DNA from: Rhabditoides inermis
Taxonomy: Eukaryota; Nematoda; Chromadorea; Rhabditida; Rhabditidae
NCBI GenBank assembly: GCA_963966185.1
Contig: CAWZYM010000402.1
Span: 545,001-609,000 of the forward strand
Direction: 5' to 3'
DNA length: 64,000 bases
Every line of letters starts with the position of its first letter. The first letter of the stretch is position 1. Shown piece after piece: positions 38,186 to 48,054 of the stretch. Position numbers and translations under genes: made by a program. Below the pieces are notes generated by a model. The model was not told the origin of the DNA and did not search any database. It saw only the letters and a program-made list of their open reading frames with translations.

Positions 38186-39365
38186 TCACTTTGTTTGGTT
38201 GTCTTGCAGATTTTCAATCTCCTCACACGGCACCCAAGAGTTGTGGGTGTCGTCAAAGCCGAGCCACTTGACCAGACACTCTTTCTTTCCCTGCTTGGTT
38301 CGCTTTCTGATAACCTTTTCGATGCGATACACTTGCGAGGTGGTCGGTGTGATTTCGGGCTCGTAAAAACTGCCCTCTACGAGCTCACCGGTATAGTCAC
38401 GAAGCTTATAGATTGGAGGATCGCGTAACTGTATCGAATCGATAGTGAAAATCTCCTCGGTGGGCAGATATTGTTTGCTGAACACGGAGCGATTCTTTGA
38501 AATGCGCACGTTTTGTCCGACTTTGTATTTTGGCTTCTGCAGTGGCTTTCTTCGAGGGGGACGGCCGGCTGCCTCTGCCGCCTTCTCCCTCTCTTCAATA
38601 CTCCCATTTTTCACATCCACGGGGCGCATTCCGATTGAGCGGTTAACAGAGTGATTGATAGCGTTCACAATTTTCGGCAGCGCCTCCAGCCATCGCTCCG
38701 TGCCGGCATGCGTAAAATATTTGTAGAGACGACTTTTCAAGGTGCGGTTCAGCCTAAACATAAGAGAACATCATCATTATCATCATAATCTAATCAAACA
38801 TACGAAACATCTGACTGTACTCTCACCTCTCACACATGGCCGCTTTCATTTTGCTGTTCGGCACCGAGTGAATGATATCGTTGTCGGTGAGCCATTTTTG
38901 CACATGTCGGTTGAGAAACTCTTTACCCGCATCGGTAACCAATATCAACATTTTTCGTCTATCAAACATTTTTGCTAGGGCGTCTCGCACCTCCTCACCG
39001 CCCTTGTTCTTCAGGGGAGCAGCCCAGGCGAAACGCGAATACACATCGATGGCTGTCAGAATATATCGATACCCCAAATTGCTCTCATGCAACAATTGCA
39101 TTTCGCACAAATCGCTCTGAACATGTTCCAAAATACCAGTACTCCTGGTCCGATTGCGCGGATAGTTGACCCTTGCAGGCTTGTGGAGGGTGTAGGTGTT
39201 CGATGCGAGTAGGAAGTCTCGGATGTGCTCTCGGGTGATTTTCGAGTCCACTTTTCGCGCATCCTCCAAAAGCCTTTGAGCAGATGTGAACGCAGAAGCT
39301 TTGTCCAAATCCGTATAGAGCGACGCAAGCAATTTATTACGCGCATCGTCACCATCACTCACCAT
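38186..39365 (-). CDS. Polinton integrase (DDE, chromodomain), right copy
   Basis: Exons 39365-38827 and 38753-38186, 73-bp intron 38826-38754. No residue difference from the left copy was noticed: the D-D-E residues, Pro/Lys linker and chromodomain-like end are all present. It converges with the ATPase gene, the two stops being about 30 bp apart. With two copies the element keeps a working integrase even though no polymerase is left. Confidence 0.93.
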
Positions 39366-39464
39366 TGCAAAACAACAAATGACACACTTTCGGTTGGAAT
39401 TCACTCTTTTATTATTACGTACTCAAACGCAAAACAATCGATAACAGCATTATCAGCATCATCA

Positions 39465-40772
39465 CTACCACGAACAAACACGAAGTCTCGCTTGTTTCGG
39501 TGACGCTAATCCGCTGCCTTCTTGATCACTCAACACCTCTTTCTTCACAGCCGCCACAGCAACACCTGCCTTTTTATGCTGGCGTGAAACGGGTGTATCT
39601 CTTTTGTGAACCGACATCTTAACATCGGGCTCATCTCCCACCTCGCTTTTTATAGATGTTTTTCGTTTGCGTTTTTTCACATCGTTATCTTTTTTTACGA
39701 CAGTCTCTTTCTTTATCGATACCTTTTTTTCAACTTTCTCTCCCGCATCATCATCAGCATCAGCATCACGTGCGGCTGGAGCAGCTGTGTTGTTTTTTGT
39801 GGTAGAGAAGGAGGAGGAGGTGATTCGTCTACGCTTTCCGTCTGCTCCGGCTCGCTCTTCGACGTCAGCGCTCGTATCCGCCTTTCTTTTGTTGGCAAGA
39901 CGTCGTTGTTTTTTACGTAATCGTAACAGTGTATTATACCACCATTTCTTCGAAGACACATCCTTGGAGAGTTTGAGGCGTTTTGGACCGTGTAGGAGAT
40001 TTTCGTCGCTCTCAGCGCGCATTTTCTCAACCTGCACAATTCGTCTTCGCATAGCATCTCTCCATCGCCGATCCCTCTTATTTACGAACGCGTTCTTAGA
40101 CTCGAGATTAGCTAACAGCGTTATCACTTTGCGCTCAACAAAACTCGGATCGTCTTTCAGCGAGAGTCCGTGTTTTCGAAAAACCACACGGTTTCTCGTA
40201 GATTTCACAATACCGCTTGTTTCCGGTTGTTGTGAAGGGATATCTCCTTCTTTTTTACGAGAGTCGTCAGCACCCGCCGCCGCATCCATTTTACTCTTTT
40301 TGAGTTGATCAGTGATTGTGGTGGGAGCGAGTGCAGCCTCACGCACATCCGCCGAAGTGTCGTGAGTGTCGGTAGCTGTGACTTTGCGTTTATTGAGCTG
40401 CCGCCCATGTCGCCCCACTTGTTTTCGCGATCGTGGTGGTAGAGGAGATAGTGGTGTGGAAACGGGGGCGACAGCAACAGGCATTCGCCGTGATAATGCT
40501 CTCCGTTTGTCCACAATCCTGCTGTTAGCTACGCTGGCATTTGTAGGGGCGCACCCCTCAATGTGTTTCTTCAGCGTGTCAAAGTGTGTGAGATGATGTC
40601 CGTATAATCCCGACTTTGAGTGCACATCAACATCACTGTCCAGCACAGCCTGAGTACGCTCTCGAGCGTCTTGCAGAATAGCCGCATTATCGTCCCCCAA
40701 AATCGGGTGCGTGTCGAGTTTTTGTGAGATTATGCGAAATTTGTTTGCAAAGCGCATAATCCAATCCCACAT
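39465..40772 (-). CDS. Large lysine/arginine-rich protein, right copy
   Basis: Intact twin of 10066-11373, 435 residues, no change noticed after the ATG. Its transcript would end at the AATAAA about 50 bp beyond the stop, just before the integrase start. Confidence 0.6.
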   Translation of the reverse strand: MWDWIMRFANKFRIISQKLDTHPILGDDNAAILQDARERTQAVLDSDVDVHSKSGLYGHHLTHFDTLKKHIEGCAPTNASVANSRIVDKRRALSRRMPVAVAPVSTPLSPLPPRSRKQVGRHGRQLNKRKVTATDTHDTSADVREAALAPTTITDQLKKSKMDAAAGADDSRKKEGDIPSQQPETSGIVKSTRNRVVFRKHGLSLKDDPSFVERKVITLLANLESKNAFVNKRDRRWRDAMRRRIVQVEKMRAESDENLLHGPKRLKLSKDVSSKKWWYNTLLRLRKKQRRLANKRKADTSADVEERAGADGKRRRITSSSFSTTKNNTAAPAARDADADDDAGEKVEKKVSIKKETVVKKDNDVKKRKRKTSIKSEVGDEPDVKMSVHKRDTPVSRQHKKAGVAVAAVKKEVLSDQEGSGLASPKQARLRVCSW

Positions 40773-40796
40773 GTGTGCGCTCTTAAGCGCCAAAAT

Positions 40797-41132
40797 TCAC
40801 TTTCGGTTGCAATTGCGCGCCAAAACTGCACGAACAATAATCTTCAAAAGATTTCGATTACGCGCAGATGTGGTAAAGAGCGTTTGTGCTCGTGAGCGCG
40901 TTCGCACTCCCGCCACTTTTCGCACCACTCCAATCCCCTTGAGCAGCGTCTCTTTTTCACGTGCCGTCACAGCAATCTTATTTCGGAGAAAGTTGTGAAA
41001 GAGTTCGATGATTATACCGAACTGTGCATTCGAGAGTTTGCTGTAGTCTAGCCGTGGTCTACGCAGAATGCGCTCAAACAAGCCAAGGTGCAACTTTATT
41101 CTGTGAAACGAGCGATCGCCACCACCACTCAT
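40797..41132 (-). CDS. Small basic helical protein, right copy
   Basis: Twin of 9706-10041, 111 residues, unchanged by eye. The gap to the next gene (lysine-rich protein) is only about 25 bp, which suggests a shared promoter region or a bicistronic message. Confidence 0.55.
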   Translation of the reverse strand: MSGGGDRSFHRIKLHLGLFERILRRPRLDYSKLSNAQFGIIIELFHNFLRNKIAVTAREKETLLKGIGVVRKVAGVRTRSRAQTLFTTSARNRNLLKIIVRAVLARNCNRK

Positions 41133-41204
41133 CAATGACACAACATTTACAATGACAACATTTTACGAACACACACATACATCTAATCATCATCATCATC
41201 AATC

Positions 41205-41834
41205 TCATGCAAACAACTTGCGCTTTCGCGAGCCCTGTGTCACTCTCGTCTGGGTGTGCGGTTTGCGAGAGCCGCGGAGGACCGATTGAACCCACGGGCG
41301 AGGCTCATCGAAGCGAAGCGCCAAATTTGTGCTAACACACGACGGGCACATGTGAATACGATAGATCGTCTCGGTGACGCGATAATCGGGAAGACTATCG
41401 CGTGAGCGCTGGCGACACCATTGACACAAGAACACCACCATGCACGGTTTGAAGCCGACAATTGCAGATGCTCGCGGCTGTCTCACAAATGCGGTGTCTT
41501 GCATGTTGACGCTACTGCTGCTGCTAGTGGGGTTCTCCTCTCCTTCCTCCTCCTTTTTCGTTGAGAGCCCCTCTTTTGAGCAAACATGGATGGGGTGATC
41601 GTCATCGAAAAACCTCACAGCTCTGCGCTCATTACGAGTCGAAGACTGTAGTGTCGCTGATGGGGAGCGATGAAGATGCTGAGGTCGGAATGACCGGGAA
41701 TATGAGTTCGACCTCTCCGCACTCGCACTCGTGGTAGTTGTACTCGATGACGACGAGGAGGGTGACGCTGAGCGCGAGGAAGATGCCGAGAATAGTTGTG
41801 AACATGTCGCGTGTTCGTCTGGAAATAGGGCCAT
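41205..41834 (-). CDS. Putative zinc-ribbon-like protein, right copy
   Basis: Twin of 9004-9633; CQWC and CPSC pairs and the basic tail are kept. The Ser-rich first third again overlaps the membrane-protein exon in another frame, so the real start may be further inside. Confidence 0.5.
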   Translation of the reverse strand: MALFPDEHATCSQLFSASSSRSASPSSSSSSTTTTSASAERSNSYSRSFRPQHLHRSPSATLQSSTRNERRAVRFFDDDHPIHVCSKEGLSTKKEEEGEENPTSSSSSVNMQDTAFVRQPRASAIVGFKPCMVVFLCQWCRQRSRDSLPDYRVTETIYRIHMCPSCVSTNLALRFDEPRPWVQSVLRGSRKPHTQTRVTQGSRKRKLFA

Positions 41835-42200
41835 TCGAAAGGAATATAGATGTTGTTGTTGTTGCAAAGTCCGGATCACCTAAAAATACAACAACAATTG
41901 AGATAGTGATTCCGCGGACACTTTCCAGCGCCTCATCAAATACGCAAACAGCGTATCCATTTCTTGCTTGATTTTCACTCGCTCGCGTCTATGAAACGGC
42001 AGAGTGGACAGGTTGTTGTATAGTGTAGCGATTTCATTATAGCGCTTGTAGAAGCTCATTGTCTCTGTGTATTTCAGACCATAAGCGAAAGCGAATTGTG
42101 ATATTTTCAACTGCGCCAACGAGGGAACATTATTCGCGAGCTCATCATCAAGGTGAGAAGAAATAAAAGCATCCTCACCCTCCTCTCCGGACGATGACAT
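41632..42200 (-). CDS. Candidate spliced small membrane protein, right copy
   Basis: Exons 42200-42179 and 41879-41632, in phase, 89 residues. Donor and acceptor are the same as in the left arm. Confidence 0.45.
41880..42200 (-). CDS. Small acidic/helical protein, right copy (unspliced form)
   Basis: Twin of 8638-8958, 106 residues, same alternative-splice geometry. It is the outermost ATG-led gene of the arm. Confidence 0.55.
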   Translation of the reverse strand: MSSSGEEGEDAFISSHLDDELANNVPSLAQLKISQFAFAYGLKYTETMSFYKRYNEIATLYNNLSTLPFHRRERVKIKQEMDTLFAYLMRRWKVSAESLSQLLLYF

Positions 42201-43001
42201 GACGATACACTGATAAAATAATGTACTTGCTGTGTTAAAAGAAAGTGTTGTGGGCGGGGCTTATGCGAAAGGTGCTCAGTCGGTGATATAAAAGCGTTGC
42301 GGTCGACTCGTTAGTTCACTCGCTCACTGTTGCTGGCGGGGAAATGTGTCGCCCGCGTTCGCCATAACATTCGCTGTTTCTCTTCAGATATCTACTATAA
42401 ACGTGAGTGCTCGCCCCCTACTACAATTGCAAAAAAAAAATTTGTTCTAATCAAAACGATTGTAGGCTGCTGCTGCTGCCAACTCCTCTACGCCCATCAA
42501 CACTGCCCTGATTTTGTAAGTAGAACATGTTCAAAGCATTAACATTAGATTAATGTTTGTACATGTTGTACTTATAGTGATGTTTGTGTGTGTGTGTGTG
42601 AAGTCGCCTCCTCCTCTTCACCACCACCACGACTGCTGCTGCTGTTGCTGCACACATGCGATAAAAACTTGCATCGATGTGTGCTGACTTTTACTTTAAA
42701 CAAAAGTGTGACGAGAGAGAACGAACAACAACAACTCTCTAGACACACCTGGTCTATGTTGTGGGGAGAGAGAGAGAGAGAGAGAAAGTGTGGGTGCAGT
42801 GTGAACTCTGCAGGTGCGCATGACCTCATAGAAAACACGTAAACTGATAGTGCAAACCATTTCCGGACAATACGTACAGTACAATGAGTTCATTACGTAT
42901 AATTAATATACGGTAATCGAAAGTACATTTTGGGTGCAACTTGCACCCTATAGGTTGTGAAACCTTCGACGTCATGTAATCTAGGCCAAACATATACTAC
43001 T
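42201..43001. other. Right terminal region
   Basis: Mirror of 7836-8637: TATA promoter at 42287-42294 facing the end, possible small exons up to about 42520 (acceptors TCTTCAG and TTGTAG, donors GTGAGT and GTAAGT), microsatellites, and the palindrome GGGTGCAACTTGCACCC at 42932-42948. No clear protein. Confidence 0.6.
42287..42294 (+). promoter_or_regulatory. TATA box TATAAAAG, outward transcript
   Basis: Preceded by GGGCGGGGC at 42251-42259; start expected near 42320. Confidence 0.6.
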
Positions 43002-43007
43002 GTCCTC
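43002..43007. repeat. Polinton target duplication, right copy (GTCCTC)
   Basis: Follows CATATACTACT; LINE sequence resumes in frame right after it. Confidence 0.93.
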
Positions 43008-44791
43008 ATTTGACATCACTCACTGTGTGTCCACTCCAACCCGTCAGAACCGCACAATCGATTGGCTTTTGACAAATGCCCCAGCCGTGGTGAGCGCTGA
43101 GGTGACTGACCGCTTTTGCCATTCGAATGATCATCTCTCTATCACTGCCACAATCAGCTGCCCCTCAATTCCGCCTGTTATGAAACAATATCCCAATTTT
43201 CATGCAGCTGATTTTGATGCAATCGGTCACTCTCTGCGCGCCACTGACTGGTTCGAACTGTTTGAGCACTGTTCTAGTATGGATGAAATGTATGCGCTTT
43301 TCGTGTCAACTGTGATAACTATTTTCGCTAAGCACGTCCCTTTCAAGCGTAAGAAATCTAAGTGGCAGTCGTACTCCGACCACATTCGCAACCTGTTCCG
43401 TCAAAAAGCGCAATTGTTTGATCGTGGTTTGTCGAATGATCCCCTGTACGCGCGAGTCTGTTTCGATCTCACACGCCACTTGAGACGTTATGAGAAAAGT
43501 AAAACAAAACAGCAGTTTCTCAAGGGTAACCGCACATTCCACGCGTTTGTGTCATCTATTGTGAAGCCGAAATCATCTCTCCCCATTCGAATGCAATCAC
43601 TGACTGGAGAGATCATCCACCGCCATAGTGATAAAGCCGCTGTTTTCTCCCAGTTCTTTGAGTCGGTGTTCGTTAAGTACCGGTCAGTCTCTTCGAAACA
43701 CTCCCGAATGCCCCCAAAACACTTCGGAATTGCCTTTCGAATCGCCCTCAGAACACTCCCGAATTGCCTTCGAAACACTCCCGAATACCCCCGAACACTT
43801 CGGAATGCCTTGCTATGCCTTCGAAACACTCCCGAATGGCTTTCGAAGAGACTGACCGCACCTTTAGAGAAAACACAGCTATTCCACCACTCCTCCCTCG
43901 CACCACCGCTACTTTCGAGATGCCGCCTCTATTCCCATCCGATGTGACCCCCTTCCTGCGACGCCTCAAACAATCGTGCTCATTACCCGCAGACTGTATC
44001 CCTCCCATTGTGTTAAAAAAGTGCGCTCGCGATTTCTCGCTTCCCCTGTCAATCATTTTCAACATACTATCATTGCGCGAAGGGGCGATACCGACTGCAT
44101 GGAGGCAGGCACATGTCACACCAATTTTGAAACCTGGTGGCAAGGCGAGTGTAGTGAATGCGTACAGACCGATCTCTATCTGTTCTGCTCTCTCCAAGGT
44201 ATTAGAACGAATGATCAGGAAACATCTTATACACTTTCTCGAGTCCAGGTCTCTACTTTCTTATGAACAACATGGTTTCCGAAGCAAACGGTCGAAATCT
44301 CAAATGTTATAGTGTTTTGATGACTGGACTCGAGTGAGTGCATCTGGTATGGTGACTGACATAGTGTATTTCGATTTCAGAAAAGCATTCGATAAGGTGA
44401 ATCTCGAGAAGTTGTTGAGCAAGTGTGAATCTTTCGGTATTCGCGGTGTGCTGTTAGAATGGGTACGGTCGTTCCTATATGATCGAGAGTTTACTGTAAG
44501 GGTGAATGACAGTTTTTCCGAAGCCGCGAAATCACCATCTGGAGTGCCTCAGGGTACGGTTTTGGGACCTATTTTCTTTATTATGTATATCACTGGTATT
44601 GAGATCGGTCTACCAAAAGGCATTCAATTTCGAGCTTTCGCAGATGATATCAAGATATACATTTCTTACCATCTAATATCAGCTGATACCGCGCACCTCG
44701 CACTACAAGCAGCGATCAACCACATTCGTAGATGGGCGCGTGAGTGGCAGCTTGAATTAGCCGAGTCAAAGTGTAGTGTAGTGCATTTGGG
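43008..44791 (+). pseudogene. LINE ORF2, middle part: endonuclease end and reverse transcriptase
   Basis: Begins FDITH, the continuation of the interrupted endonuclease; SNDHLS holds its last Asp-His pair. The RT follows: motif A FDFRKAFDKV, motif B SGVPQGTVLGP, and FADD at about 44638-44649. It is broken by a 178-bp insert (43681-43858) that also shifts the frame, by an in-frame TAG at 44310-44312 and by a 929-bp insert after 44791. Reverse transcription by this copy is therefore impossible. Confidence 0.92.
43681..43858. mobile_element. 178-bp inverted-repeat insert (MITE-like)
   Basis: Perfect 18-bp inverted ends CGGTCAGTCTCTTCGAAA. The inside is made of variants of ACACTCCCGAAT and ACACTTCGGAAT. 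Clear target duplication was not found. It interrupts the LINE ORF2 frame. Confidence 0.6.
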
Positions 44792-45116
44792 GAAGGCTGT
44801 CGCGGACGCGATGCAAACACATAAAAGACTAAGAGAATGAGTGAGTGACTACATAATAAATATGTACGAATACTTTGGAATTACTAGTAATTAATAAGAA
44901 TCGATAATCAATCGATAACACCCAATTAACACAACCTGGGAAAGACGAAATTCTCCCGCCAGAAGAGATGGGCGGAGTCATCAAATGGCAATGCGACCAC
45001 AATTGACCGGGAATATTTGTCAATGCCGGAATCCGTATTATTTAAATCAGAATTGAACGGCATTGATGGTCCCGGACCGACTACATTCAAATACATGACC
45101 GTAACCCATCCGGAGA

Positions 45117-45124
45117 GTATAAAA
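45117..45124 (+). promoter_or_regulatory. TATA box in the 929-bp insert
   Basis: GTATAAAAG, with the first ATG about 17 bp further on and an intron donor 70 bp downstream. Confidence 0.5.
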
Positions 45125-45135
45125 GCTCATCCGGG

Positions 45136-45670
45136 ATGCAATCAAAACACTTATCCTCACTTATCCGACTTGCGACCGTCAGGCGCGGTGAGTGGATGCG
45201 ATAAATCAATGAATCGAATGAAGTGGACCGACATCTAAATGTAAATCAGGGTAAATGTAAACTGAACACACTATGATAAATTACGAGTAGTACAGCGGAT
45301 TAAATGCAATAATGTGTTCGCAGTGGAGTGAATCGGAATATGACCACGCCAGTATCGCAGAGGTTCTGCACTGAGCGTCCCTTCTTCCCCTTCTTCAGCA
45401 GCCGATTGCCCGGTGGATTCCGAGGCGCTGCGTGCGTTGTATGGCCATGCAACCCGGTGGATTCCGGGGGCCCGCACTCCTACCGCATCAAGTCTCCGTC
45501 GCTGGTGGATTCCCGACGAGAGCTACCGTAACCACTCACTGGAACCAAGAATACGCTACAGTATCCCGCTTCTTCTACAAGTACATCATCACCGTGCGGC
45601 TCTATCTACCGTAACCCTCGTCCGACTCCTGTACCTCAACCACTTCAATAATCGCATGAATATGAAATAA
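45136..45670 (+). CDS. Candidate spliced mini-gene, 107 aa
   Basis: Exons 45136-45187 and 45399-45670. Donor GCG|GTGAGT and a strong pyrimidine tract with CTTCAG bound a 211-bp intron, and the join stays in frame to TAA. AATAAA follows at about 45681. The protein is Arg/Leu-rich with no recognised domain. Exon 2 is also open for long stretches in the other two frames, so the frame is uncertain. It may be a promoter-bearing fragment of a longer element. Confidence 0.35.
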
Positions 45671-45725
45671 CATGTATTGCAAATAAATAATATTATGATT
45701 ACGTGTACTTGGTGACGATCTTGGG

Positions 45726-46435
45726 TGCGCTCAAAGGCCAACCCTTGTCATGAGTACTCGCTCGGTGATGAGAGGCTGTCTAGTTGCGAGCGCGTGCGCG
45801 ACCTCGGCTTGCAAGTCGATTCCACTGCCAACCCATGTCTCAACGCTACCGTGCGGGCTCAATCTGGCATGGCGCGGGCTCGCCTCCTTTTGCGCTCAAT
45901 CACCACATGCGACCAGTCCGTGCTCACTTCGCTTTTCAAAACTTATGTACTACCCGTCGTTGAGTTTGCTTCGCCGGTCTGGAGTCCACACCTCTTGAAA
46001 GATATACGAGCGCTAGAAAAAGTGCAACGCTATTTCACCCGAATCCTCTTTTACCGTGTGTTCCCTTCCAATCAATACCCCCTCGCAATGCCAGACTACT
46101 CTATCCGGTTGAAGCTGTTAGGACTCACTAGCCTATGTGAGCGGCGTGCTCGTAGTGACATCGTGTTTGCACACAAGATGTATAAAGGGCTAGTTTCTAT
46201 TCCATTTTCAACACTGTTTCGCATCAAACCGAGTCGCGGGCGCACAGGCGGGTTTGCGTTTCATATCAAGGCTACCAGATCCACGCTACTACACAATTCA
46301 TATGCTTTCCGAACGGCGCGATTCATTCTCGCACTAACCAAAGCACATCCAGGCATATTCAGAAAACGGCACTCGCTATTTGTGAAAGCTCTATCACGCA
46401 TTGATCTATCTAAGACACTCAATCTCAAACACTAA
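45726..46435 (+). pseudogene. LINE ORF2, C-terminal part
   Basis: Frame continues from the RT thumb region (RVRDLGLQVD, typical after the catalytic core) through LPVVEFASPVWSPH to the natural end, LNLKH and TAA. Intact in itself, but separated from the rest by the 929-bp insert, with a one-base discrepancy at the join. Confidence 0.88.
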
Positions 46436-47072
46436 GGACCCTGTCCTGTTTCGAATATCTTTTGCATCCATGTTCAGTGTTTTATTTGTTTGTGCTGTCT
46501 AGTTTGTGTCGTTCGTTGTGTGTTTGTACGCCCGTACTGTCTTGGCGTGTCGCTGGCTCAACTTCACTCCGGCTGCTCTCTGGTGGTCCCCACTCATTCA
46601 TGACGGTCGACGGCTCGGCCCTCTTTCACCTCCCTCCATACACACCACTCGAGAAGAGATGCCCTTAGAGCCCCGCCACCATACTCCCCCGTCGTCCTTT
46701 GACCACCAGAAGACTTTCCATCCAGTCACGCACTCACTCCCACACAGACGATGCATATAGTTCTAACATCTTTTCAATTAAAAATTATGAATTCGCTAGG
46801 CGCTCAGTTATAGTGAGACAAGGTAGAGTGATGGTTGAGTGATGGTTGTCGAATGTGCGCTTGTTTCCTAGTGCACACCTCGCGGTCGTGCAAGCGGTTC
46901 CCTCCGCCGCTCCTCACCCTTCACCAAGGCTGGGGGCGTGTGCCACAAACGTACCAGATCTCTTCCTCTCTCGCCTTCCCCACTTCTCCATTAAATTGAT
47001 TGCTTCGGGTTATTTTCTTAATGTGATTGTGATTTCTGTGACGCAGATTTTTCTGTAATAAATTCATTCATT
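46436..47072 (+). other. LINE 3' untranslated region
   Basis: Pyrimidine-rich, no coding frame. Ends AATAAATTCATTCATTC, an ATTC microsatellite tail as in CR1-like LINEs. Confidence 0.8.
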
Positions 47073-47077
47073 CAAGT
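47073..47077. repeat. Target duplication of the LINE, right copy (CAAGT)
   Basis: Array spacer resumes here, 10 bp before the next tRNA-Leu gene. Confidence 0.75.
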
Positions 47078-47087
47078 AGTAAACGCA

Positions 47088-47200
47088 GCACGGATGGCCG
47101 AGTGGTCTAAGGCGCCAGACTCAAGCGATCGATTCATACGAGCATGTGTGGGCATTCTGGTATCGGAAACGATGCGTGGGTTCGAACCCCACTCCGTGCA
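47088..47200 (+). tRNA. tRNA-Leu(CAA), unit R1
   Basis: Leu gene; intron has C-to-A at its seventh base. Only 15 bp of array spacer precede it, then the LINE tail. Confidence 0.9.
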
Positions 47201-47247
47201 AAACTTTTGCCAAATTGTAGTGGCAGTACACTGAACAACAAAACTTT

Positions 47248-47332
47248 TGCTCCATGGTAGGATCGAACTCCCGACCTCGGCATTTCTTACAACATATAAG
47301 TACCACGCGCTAACCGACTGCGCCAATGGAGC
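47248..47332 (-). tRNA. tRNA-Ile(UAU), unit R1
   Basis: Ile gene; last T-stem base changed. Confidence 0.86.
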
Positions 47333-47449
47333 ACGTTTTAGCAATGCAGTGTTCCGAATTCGATTTCTCTTGTTTTTCATTTGACAACATCTCGACTCGA
47401 TTTCAGTAAACACACTCTCATGCATTGTAGACAGCAAGTTGTAAACGCA

Positions 47450-47562
47450 GCACGGATGGCCGAGTGGTCTAAGGCGCCAGACTCAAGCGATCGATTCATA
47501 CGAGCATGTGTGGGCATTCTGGTATCGGAAACGATGCGTGGGTTCGAACCCCACTCCGTGCA
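47450..47562 (+). tRNA. tRNA-Leu(CAA), unit R2
   Basis: Same intron change as R1. Confidence 0.9.
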
Positions 47563-47609
47563 AAACTTTTGCCAAATTGTAGTGGCAGTACACTGAACAA
47601 CAAAACTTT

Positions 47610-47694
47610 TGCTCCATGGTAGGATCGAACTCCCGACCTCGGCATTTCTTACAACATATAAGTACCATGCGCTAACCGACTGCGCCAATGGAGC
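47610..47694 (-). tRNA. tRNA-Ile(UAU), unit R2
   Basis: T-stem change as R1 plus one D-stem change. Confidence 0.83.
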
Positions 47695-47811
47695 ACGTTT
47701 TAGCAATGCAGTGTTCCGAATTCGATTTCTCTTGTTTTTCATTTGACAACATCTCGACTCGATTTCAGTAAACACACTCTCATGCATTGTAGACAGCAAG
47801 TTGTAAACGCA

Positions 47812-47924
47812 GCACGGATGGCCGAGTGGTCTAAGGCGCCAGACTCAAGCGATCGCTTCATACGAGCATGTGTGGGCATTCTGGTATCGGAAACGATGCG
47901 TGGGTTCGAACCCCACTCCGTGCA
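47812..47924 (+). tRNA. tRNA-Leu(CAA), unit R3
   Basis: Complete Leu gene. Confidence 0.92.
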
Positions 47925-47969
47925 AATCTTTTGCCGAAATGTATTAAGTACTCTGAACAACAAAACTTT

Positions 47970-48054
47970 TGCTTCATGGGAGGATCAAATTCCCGACCTC
48001 GGCATTTCTTACAACATATAAGTACCACGCGCTAACCGACTGCACCAATGGAGC
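47970..48054 (-). tRNA. tRNA-Ile(UAU), unit R3, degenerate
   Basis: Changes in acceptor, T loop (C56 to T), T stem and D stem; probably inactive. Confidence 0.65.

Larger units (their letters stand above)
7836..43001. mobile_element. Palindromic Polinton/Maverick element without DNA polymerase
   Basis: Ends are AGTAGTATATG and its reverse complement, flanked by GTCCTC on both sides. Without the nested LTR element the Polinton is about 23.15 kb. It is two inverted copies of one half-element: left arm 7836-19080 plus 31096-31382, right arm 31456-43001, with 73 bp between. Each arm has integrase, ATPase, capsid genes and protease, the core Polinton set, but no PolB is present in either arm. The arms differ by a few substitutions, microsatellite lengths and an 8-bp deletion, so they are near-identical but not copies of one read. 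A polymerase-less palindrome would need a helper element to move. Confidence 0.92.
31456..43001. repeat. Palindrome right arm
   Basis: About 11,546 bp, reverse complement of the left arm, uninterrupted. It starts TGAAA opposite TTTCA of the left arm. Confidence 0.93.
44792..45720. mobile_element. 929-bp insertion in LINE ORF2, type unknown
   Basis: Flanked by TTGGG (44787-44791 and 45721-45725), which may be a 5-bp target duplication. No inverted ends or TG...CA ends are seen, and it does not look like any other part of the window. Inside are a TATA box, an intron with good borders, AATAAA, and three spaced GGTGGATTCC motifs. Confidence 0.55.
6206..47072 (+). mobile_element. CR1-like non-LTR retrotransposon (LINE), split by nested insertions
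   Basis: The LINE entered the spacer just upstream of a tRNA-Leu gene. It starts with 17-bp tandem repeats, carries ORF1 (6386-7333) and ORF2 (from about 7327), and ends in an ATTC microsatellite after AATAAA. The short ATTC tail, APE endonuclease and reverse transcriptase suggest the CR1 group; clade is inference. Own sequence is 6206-7835 plus 43008-47072, less a 178-bp insert at 43681 and a 929-bp insert at 44792, leaving about 4.6 kb. It has both ends but is dead: the Polinton splits the endonuclease and an in-frame TAG lies at 44310. Confidence 0.9.

Noticed and set aside
7836..43001. Palindrome as a sequencing or assembly artefact
   Set aside because: Different LINE halves flank the two ends with a matching 6-bp duplication, only one arm holds the LTR element, and the arms differ by substitutions, microsatellite lengths and an 8-bp deletion.
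31092..43001. Two separate Polintons side by side
   Set aside because: There is only one pair of outer ends and one target duplication, and no Polinton ends occur at the centre.
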